A stretch of 64,000 nucleotides of DNA from Nageia nagi (taxonomy: Eukaryota > Pinophyta). Within the stretch, counting starts at the first letter, position 1. Each line of letters begins with the position of its first letter. Shown piece by piece: positions 58,064 to 64,000 of the stretch. The notes beneath the pieces are model-generated. The model made no database searches, had not been told where the DNA came from, and saw only the letters and a list, made by a program, of their open reading frames with translations. The position numbers and the translations under genes were made by a program. The DNA lies in assembly GCA_050084985.1 (NCBI GenBank), contig JBITNC010000001.1, positions 199,392,001 to 199,456,000 of the forward strand. The letters run 5' to 3'.

Positions 58064-58068
58064 ACACA
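58064..58068. repeat. Chromovirus target-site duplication, right copy
   Basis: ACACA, identical to 51598-51602. Confidence 0.85.
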
Positions 58069-58086
58069 AGTCTTGTCAATTCAAGA

Positions 58087-59440
58087 TGTGACGTCCCATT
58101 TGGACCATTGAGAAAATGTGTCATGGTCACTTTGTAATCTAGTGTTTGTTTATGGTCATGTTGTACTTGTGTAACTCAAGCAAGAGCTTATGGTCTATGG
58201 ACCCCACTATGAGCCTTGAAATGGGACATCTCCCCTTGAGTAGTGATGTTGTGTTAAGTGTATGCGCAATCCTGGATTGTGGGAATCCTTGTAACATCCC
58301 CTTTTAGAAGATAGAGTTCGCCACATCTTTGAGAGTTGATATGATTGGTTCTTTGGATAAGGCATCTCGTGGGCAATGTTTTGATAGGTCACATGACATG
58401 GTTTCATCAAGGGACGAAGGATTTATGGGCTCTTGAAGTTCGCCAACCAAACCACTTTGTCACCGCCCATAGAAATCTATGAACAACGCTATATTGACCC
58501 CTTGAAATGTGACGTCCCACTCCTTGGGATGTGAGTATGTTGTGATGTGTATTCAATGCATGTAGCAATAGTAATGGGACCATTTGTCAAGGCTGTGATG
58601 CATGATTCCAAGGCGTTGCATATCTAGCCATTGGATCTGGTGATTACGGGTATCCCTAGGCAACATTGGAATAGAGAGGCATGCACATGATTCCTAGGTG
58701 AGATCTAGGAGAGACTATATATTGAGGATGAAGCTCCATGATAAGGTTAGATATTGATTATACTTCTTCTATACTAAACCCGATCGAGCATTCAAGTCTT
58801 GGCGGTGCTAAGCATTATTCCTAGATGGTGTCTAGACGAGTGACAGGGTTGGGAGCTTGGCATTCTATGACTTAGGTGGGTCACCTAGTCCATCCGATGG
58901 TATTTCAAGGGCAAGCTTCTACCTTCATTGGTCGCCAAGGTTTGTGGAGGCTCCTTTGCAGGAGAGGATTTGGAGTCCAAGGGAGTGAGTTTTTCCTATT
59001 GGTGTTCAGCTTGCTGAAAGGTTTGGAACCCTAGATCTGATCTATTGAGATCCTCATTGTATTCCATCATCATATCATAATATAATCCATATCATTGTGT
59101 CTCTCTCCATTGTGTGGTTCATTGTTGTGTATGTGTTGTGTATCTTGCATACTGGTGTTGGAAGCTTTATTGCATTCGTGGGTGTTCAAGCATTGCATAT
59201 TCATCTATGAGCCATTCGTTGAGGTGGCAAGTCTTGTTGTGTACCCTAGAGGGCTGACATTAGGGTGTAGGGGTTGTGTGGAGGCCTTGGGAGGCTCATG
59301 TCTGCATTGTAGTGTCCTTGGGTTCCCTAGGGGCCCAACGTGGGTGTGTTTGCTTCATTGGTTGAGGGTTTGAATATCGTAGTTGGAGTTGTTTTTGCTA
59401 AGGGTGATTTTGGAACAGCACACAAGAGGATCGATTTGAG
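58087..59440 (+). repeat. Possible LTR of an unidentified element
   Basis: The stretch starts TGTGACGTCCCATTTGG, is richer in G/C than its flanks, and repeats similar words at 58291 (TGTAACATCCCC) and 58508 (TGTGACGTCCCACT). A TATA-like CTATATATTGAGG lies near 58715. No partner LTR, primer site or target duplication was found, so the call is tentative. The frame 59095-59373 in it has no family. Confidence 0.3.
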
Positions 59441-59499
59441 GAAACAACAATAGGCATTGTTAAGTTGAGATTTAGTCCCTCATTTTCTCCCTAATGTTC

Positions 59500-59845
59500 T
59501 CTAAAAAGCAACCAATAAATCGATAATCTTGAGTACTAACAATAATCTTTAGTGAGTCATACAAATGTACAACCTCATTTAGAACAAGTCTGCAACTCTA
59601 CTATAATCATTTGTTTCCTACATGGAAGAAAGCCATTTTTTAGAATATGTCCACAACAACAAATGGAATCAATACCTCCTTGGGTACATGGCAGCCTAAA
59701 AAAATCCATTGAAATACGAGCCCAATATCTATTAATAGATGATTGGTATTGTTACAAACCTAGTATTTTGTTTCCCACCCTCAGCCAATTGGTAAGTCAT
59801 GCATGTACCAGCAAATTTGTTGATATCCTTCGTGTGGAGAGGGAA
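59500..59845 (-). pseudogene. pol: gypsy D integrase fragment
   Basis: The minus strand reads DINKFAGTCMTYQLAEGGKQ, matching V..F+..C.TCQ.AKG...N of gypsy integrases. Frame-shifted pieces follow that correspond to the PW..+SMDF+.GLP segment, then SRVADLF and VVHLYDSLKII (family .A.LF...V.LHGLPK.IV). The plus frame 59552-59857 over it is an antisense shadow. Confidence 0.6.
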
Positions 59846-59929
59846 AGAAAAGTCTAACACATCACAAAAGAATAAGACCACAAAAAGGAACACCACTTAG
59901 TATGCTAATGTTAGAAGTTAGCTTGAATT

Positions 59930-60538
59930 GATGTGTGCCAAAACTTGATTATTTGTAAACAAAAGAAATTATTTGCAAGAGATGATGCCTCCAATATATT
60001 AATGCATGTATAATTGTCAAAAATTATTGGTTTCTTCATTTGGCTTCTCACTAAGTAAGCAACTAGTTTCTTTGCTTGACTTAATTCTCTACCTATAGTT
60101 ACAACTAAATCATTTGACTCAAGAATTAATATATTTTAAAAATATTGTAATGAAAAATTGGAACTCAAATATCATCCTTTTGATCATTTCAAAACTTCTT
60201 TTGATCCCATTGTCCATGTAAAATCTTTTCTCATCATGCATTTTGTCAAGGTGTACTTCTACTAGAAAAATTCATCAATCCTTGAGAAATCACACATATG
60301 AGACATTGAGTACCAGACCATTCAAGAATACTCCTCACCCTTTATTGATACATTCTCAATCTGTATGTAGAAATGACATCACCAAGGAAGAGTAGTCAAT
60401 CCTAGTAAAATTTGCTCTTCTCAATAATCAACCTTTTTGTCTAAAAAATGTCAAAATTTGCCTTCAAGTTTTTGATGTGATCCTTCACACAATTACTTAA
60501 AACTAAAATGTCATAATAAATAATATTGATGATCACAA
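59930..60538 (-). pseudogene. pol: gypsy D reverse transcriptase end and RNase H
   Basis: The minus strand begins VVIINIIYYDILVLSNCVKD, the decayed F.V+Y.DDILI.S catalytic block. It goes on with HIKNLKANFDIF, LLFLGDVIS, then KMHDEKRFYMDNGIKRSFEM (the L..K..F.W......AF..LK segment), NILEASSLANNFF and frame-shifted RNase H ends (TNNQVLAHINS). The region between RNase H and integrase is mostly deleted. Confidence 0.65.
60529..60538. repeat. LINE target-site duplication, left copy
   Basis: ATGATCACAA, same as 62125-62134. The duplication may extend further with mismatches. Confidence 0.6.
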
Positions 60539-62124
60539 CTGGTAGCCCTTTGCCTTCACTCCTCTTGCCTTATACTGTCTCTTCTCCTTATTAGCCTCAT
60601 GCTACTCTGGATTTTGCTTGGTTGCCTTCTTTTTCAGCTTCTTCACCATGCTCGGCTATAAAACCCTTTTGAACCCTTGGTCCAATCTCTTAAAACAAAA
60701 TTGAAGATATTGTTGTGGATGATGGCCTACCCCTTTTAGAAACTTTTGATGGCCTCAAGCTTTGTATGTGAATCCCACAACAATTGATTGATCAGGCTAG
60801 TGACTGTGGAAATTGTAATTTGGTGGAGAAATTTTTTGGTGCTTGACCAAATCTTGATCAAGTTCAAATTTGGATTAAGCGGAAATGGGGCACAAAAGGT
60901 GATGTCGAGGTTATTGCTATGTCGATTAACTTTCTTACGTTTAGTTTCATTAACATTGAAGATCGTAATCACATTCATAGCAACAACCCTTGGTTTTTGT
61001 GGAAGAAGTGGTCTGTATCTTGACAGATGGTATCTCGGCTTCAATCTGGCTACAACCCAAATCATCATTGTTCCTTTATGGGGAAATCTCTTGAACCTTC
61101 TGTTGTTAAATTCATTGCTAAGGATTCGGTTACTAAGGCTCAATCTAGATTTTTGACGGCCTGCTTCTATGTGCAAGTTGAATTTGACAAGCACTTGCCA
61201 AAGCAAATCAAATTTTTTTTTGGTGGTGGAGTTGGATTCAACCAATTGGGTTTTGAGAGCAACAATTTTATTTGCCTCATTTGTGCTCATGCGAGCCATT
61301 TCACGAAAAATTGCCCATTAAATATGCCTGCAACCCCCAAAGCGAGCAAGCCAATTATGTCTTGAGGCCCAAACAACAAAATGAATATTCAGAGTCTTCC
61401 GTGAAAGTGAATTTGCCCAACTCGAAATAGAACAATTCAGAACCACAACCTGCATCTGAAGGTGAAAACTAGACAATCATGGCATGATGGAACCTTGCAA
61501 GGATGGTAGCAGGATGCCTTGGTAGCCTCTTAGGCTAACACCCCCTTGAGGATCCCAAATGACGATGTGGAAACTGATGAGGACCAATGGATGGAGGTCA
61601 AGGCCAAAAAGAAAAAGACTATCACTACTTGCTCGGCCAGAACAGTTGTAGCAATTCCCGAAACTCAAATCCTCCAAAAGGCAATACAAGTGATAGAATT
61701 TGATAGTGATAACTCATTCTTAAACTTGCACTTGCCCCATGAGGTGCGCACTAGAAGTATTAAGAAAATTGCAAATATTGGAAAGGAATCTATAGGTAGA
61801 GGTCGTGCAAGCAATGCCACCATGAGAACAAGGAATTCGATCAAGGACAGAAATCAAACCACCCTGGACAACTTCACCCCCAGCGTGAAAGTTGCCTCCA
61901 TCTCAGGCAAAAAAATGAAGATCCTCTTTTGATATAATAGCAGACCCAATGGCTTCAACCATCTATTGATAGATTTGTTGATACGTCTTTTTTGACATCG
62001 ACTGTTTAAAATGTTCAATATTATGTGAACAGGTTTCAGGATATTGCTCAAAAAAACCCTCTTTGTAAACAGGTTTTGGGTTCCTGTCCAAAAAAACCCT
62101 CTATTTATTTTACCATAAACAAAA
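60539..62124 (+). mobile_element. LINE insertion in gypsy D RT
   Basis: A plus-strand insertion of about 1.59 kb flanked by ATGATCACAA. It carries LINE ORF1 (60780-61932) and ends in an A-rich tail (CCATAAACAAAA) just before the right duplication. ORF2 is absent, so this is an internally deleted or truncated copy. Removing it rejoins gypsy D RT (KIVIIFVY on one side, VVIINIIYYDILV on the other, which overlap in the duplicated target). Confidence 0.65.
60780..61932 (+). pseudogene. LINE ORF1 (DUF4283 and CCHC zinc knuckle)
   Basis: The plus strand reads FFGAxPNLDQVQIWIKRKWG, TKGDVEVIAMSINFLTFSFI and NIEDRNHIHSNNPWFLWKKW, a DUF4283 domain (family V...F.GR.P.....W.K..W...G.....+..G...F.F....D......G.W). 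Next, in frame 61027-61365, come KDSVTKAQSRFLTACFYVQV, EFDKHLPKQIKF and CLICAHASHFTKNCP, a perfect CX2CX4HX4C knuckle. A third frame, 61546-61932, has DQWMEVKAKKKK and a basic Ser/Arg-rich tail, typical of these proteins' C-termini. These proteins act as the RNA-binding Gag-like chaperone of plant L1-type LINEs. The frame is broken by stops near 61022 and 61365. Confidence 0.75.
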
Positions 62125-62134
62125 ATGATCACAA
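62125..62134. repeat. LINE target-site duplication, right copy
   Basis: ATGATCACAA, same as 60529-60538. Confidence 0.6.
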
Positions 62135-62660
62135 TTTTTCCAATATGCTGTCCAATTACCTGGCTCATTGTGCAGTTGGAGCATTATACCAAATGCATCA
62201 ACATCCATTCATACAACCTATCTTTGTTTTATATATGGTTTTCTTTCATTTTTATCTCAAATTCTAAATTGATGGTATCCACTTCTGAGATCAATTCTGG
62301 ATAAGGCTCTAGCATCAACCATGCAATCCAATATGTCATCCATTCTTGGTAATGGGTACTTGCACTTTACTGTAATCTTTTTAATGTTCTTTGAATGTGC
62401 ACATAACTTCCATTTCCCACAATTTTTAAGTGAAAGAAGAGAAGGTACATAACAAGCACTTGTTCTTTCACTAATGATTTCTTTTCTTATAATTCAATAA
62501 ATTCGCTTCTTCATTTCTTTACGTTGAAATGAAGTTGATCGATAAGTGGCCAGTTAAATCAAATCAATTTGATGAGTTATAATTCAACATGAGGGAAAAC
62601 CAACTGGTAGTTGAATCAAATCTGAATACCTAGATAACAATTCTTGTACTTGTTGAGTAG
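62135..62660 (-). pseudogene. pol: gypsy D reverse transcriptase, N-terminal part
   Basis: The minus strand reads QQVQELLSRYSDLIQLPVGF (family V..LL..F.D+F..P.GLP), HQIDLI, TYRSTSFQRKEMKK (family YR.SP.Q..E....), IISERTSACYVPSLLSLKNC and GKWKLCAHSKNIKKITVKCK. It continues with YPLPRMDDILDCMVDARALS and RIDLRSGYHQFRI, then RLYEWMLMHLV. This is a clear gypsy RT up to the fingers/palm boundary, with several shifts and stops. Confidence 0.8.
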
Positions 62661-63269
62661 CCGTTGATTTATGTTTTTCTTTCATATTTTCGGTACAACA
62701 GATAGCAGAATGAGTTACAGAACTTGTTTTTTGTTTTAAGTAAATGTTAGTCGAGCGCAGCCGTTGATGCTCTATGTTGTGTTAAAACTCTGATATTCAC
62801 ACATAGAATTCTTTCTGATATGTTGTTTTGTGAAGCTTTGAGTGAGAATAATCTACATCCCACCATGAATATTGAATGGGATTTTATTTACATTGTGTGG
62901 AATTCATCCCTTCTTGTGTCATCCTTTTCAATCTCCTACATTTGAAAATATCTCCCTAACTCCTTGACACAATCTCTGCTTTGAAATTTATAACTTTAGA
63001 TTCTTGTCTAGACATGCCTCAATCTATCTCTCCATAGGGTCTTCAAAGCGCATTGCACTTCTACTTCATCCTCTAGCTCCTTATGCTGAAATTTAGCCTT
63101 CAAAACTTCCAATATGCACAACAAATTGCTTCAAAGTTTCTCTGAATCCCAATATTTTGTCATCCTCATATCCCTCACTTTATGTTGACTTCTCTTTAGG
63201 CCATCTTGTTTTCTTTCTTGCTCTTTCCTTCAGTCCCTGCAAAAACAAATTGCTAAGGGAATAGTATGC

Positions 63270-63282
63270 TCTGACACCAATT
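63270..63282 (-). promoter_or_regulatory. Primer-binding site of gypsy D
   Basis: The minus strand TTGGTGTCAGAGC differs at one base from TTGGTATCAGAGC and follows an LTR-like end (GTGCAGACAGCATTAAA). Confidence 0.6.
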
Positions 63283-63682
63283 TAATGCTGTCTGCACAAC
63301 AAAATATATTTGAAAACAATTAAAAATATGTGACAAAGAACTGAAGTCAAACTACGAAATTAGGAATGTTATTAGATAAAATCATAACTCTATAGATAAA
63401 TCAGTTCTTAAACCCTTCAAGCAAATTTCCGATATTGAAGTGTTAATATATATTTGTATTCTTACCATGGTCTATTATAGATATAGAAAATTTATGTAAA
63501 CTACAAATATCTCTTTCACATATTTGTTTGTTGTTTTATGGGTTCAGTAGCAGTGTGGCACTATACTTGGCTGGGAAACTAGTAAGAATTTTTTTTTATG
63601 GATTAACTAGATTACACATTATATAAGAAATTTTATTTTTTTGTTATTGTTCTAAAGTGTTGTATTTGGTTTAAGAGGGTCT

Positions 63683-63710
63683 CTATCTATCTATCTTTAT
63701 ATATATATAT
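63683..63710. repeat. (CTAT)n-(TA)n microsatellite before exon 4
   Basis: Three to four CTAT units then about six TA units, ending 41 bp before the exon 4 acceptor. Confidence 0.9.
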
Positions 63711-63751
63711 CATCCTTGAGTATCTTATGGTTAGACATATTATCCAAACAG

Positions 63752-63865
63752 GTGAGACATTTGTTTCCTTCAAGAGGCCTACGAAAGGCAATGGAAGACA
63801 AGTGCTTCAGTTTGGAGTTCCAATAGTTCATTCAAAAGGTCAGAGTACAAAAGGAACTCTAAAAG
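63752..63865 (+). CDS. ALKBH10B-like: ALKBH10B-like RNA demethylase, exon 4
   Basis: 114 bp. The acceptor ATCCAAACAG precedes GTGAGACATTTG, and with the single G left from exon 3 it reads G-E-T-F-V-S. Then come FKRPTKGNGRQVLQFGVPIV and HSKGQSTKGTLK. Plant ALKBH10B proteins have GETF..+.KQ.KGN.RE.+QLG+PIFG at this point, at the edge of the dioxygenase fold. The donor AAAAG|GTGATA leaves phase 1. If it were not spliced, a stop follows 15 codons on. The iron-binding His-x-Asp...His and the 2-oxoglutarate-binding Arg are expected in exons beyond the window. Confidence 0.88.
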
Positions 63866-64000
63866 GTGATATACATTTTTCCTGTTGTAAATTTATGGCT
63901 TTTGTCCTTTAATAAACTTAACCTACTTCAAATTTTCTTTGAACTCCATAAAGATGCAATTATGCATTATTTTATTTCATGGAAATAAAAGGGACATGAT
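63866..64000 (+). other. Start of intron 4
   Basis: The intron begins GTGATATACAT. No further exon appears before the window ends. Confidence 0.7.

Larger units (their letters stand above)
59500..63282 (-). mobile_element. Ty3/gypsy remnant D, split by a LINE
   Basis: A minus-strand gypsy element shown by a primer-binding site at 63270-63282, an RT N-terminal part (62660-62135), the RT/RNase H continuation (60538-59930) and an integrase start (59845-59500). The two RT parts are separated by a LINE insertion (60539-62124). Gag and protease between 62660 and 63260 are not recognisable. It is more decayed than the chromovirus and belongs to another lineage, since its RT sequence differs clearly. 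Confidence 0.7.
46712..63751 (+). other. Intron 3 of the ALKBH10B-like gene (17,040 bp)
   Basis: The intron runs from the GC donor after exon 3 to the CAAACAG acceptor before exon 4. It is packed with repeats, listed separately: a duplicated segment with tRNA-like module, a solo LTR, copia C, a chromovirus, a possible LTR, a gypsy remnant and a LINE. Stretches without an assignment are 46718-47319, 47986-48204 and 49681-50176. Confidence 0.8.
62661..63751. other. End of intron 3: gypsy D leader, LTR remnant and acceptor side
   Basis: 62661-63260 is probably decayed gag/protease of gypsy D, with no secure motif. 63285 to about 63540 may be its 5' LTR. The last 200 bp carry a T-rich run, a microsatellite and the acceptor. 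Confidence 0.35.

Noticed and set aside
59552-59857. 101-codon plus frame
   Set aside because: The minus strand here carries gypsy integrase motifs, so the plus frame is a shadow.
60736-61299. 187-codon minus frame
   Set aside because: It is opposite the LINE ORF1, whose DUF4283 and CCHC motifs are on the plus strand.

Overview
The window is nuclear DNA from a large-genome seed plant, most likely a gymnosperm (conifer-like). It is AT-rich and gene-poor. It is dominated by old, nested LTR retrotransposons (Ty1/copia and Ty3/gypsy, including a chromodomain type), LINE fragments and broken PPR-gene copies. Its one credible host gene has an intron of about 17 kb filled with transposons. The species cannot be named from sequence alone.

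Layout. 0.37-8.2 kb: decayed Ty1/copia element A on + (U5 remnant, tRNA-iMet-like primer site, gag, protease, integrase, RT, RNase H, polypurine tract, 3' LTR). 8.2-16.4 kb: mostly unassigned AT-rich DNA with one very weak protein-like reading frame. 16.4-28.3 kb: copia element B on -, with its integrase split by a 9-kb LTR element. That inserted element (LTRs 16729-17470 and 24947-25694) has a long gag on -, no recognisable pol, and an antisense plant-mobile-domain (PMD) gene with its own intron. 28.6-32.3 kb: duplicated 159-bp unit, mixed microsatellite, degenerate ~30-bp satellite and a mosaic of PPR fragments in both orientations. 32.3-37.7 kb: nothing recognised apart from small repeats. 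37.7-39.0 kb: piece of a CACTA-type transposon protein carrying a poly(A)-tailed insertion with a 15-bp target duplication. 39.1-40.9 kb: PPR pseudogene whose E-motif segment has been amplified into six 111-bp tandem copies. 41.4-42.2 kb: RTE-like LINE RT remnant.

43.4 kb to past the window end: an ALKBH10B-like 2-oxoglutarate/Fe(II) dioxygenase gene (RNA m6A demethylase family) on +, with exons 1-4 present and the catalytic exons beyond base 64000. Intron 1 holds the 3' end of a LINE. Intron 3 begins at a GC donor and runs 17,040 bp. It contains a duplicated segment with a tRNA-like module, a solo LTR with a 5-bp target duplication, a copia element C whose gag was hit by a chromovirus with a perfect 5-bp duplication, and a second Ty3/gypsy remnant whose RT was hit by a LINE.

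The window is best read as nested insertions around one working gene. In several cases removing the younger insertion rejoins the older reading frame. Many stop codons in the old elements stand where the family has Gln or Trp, which fits decay of methylated cytosines.
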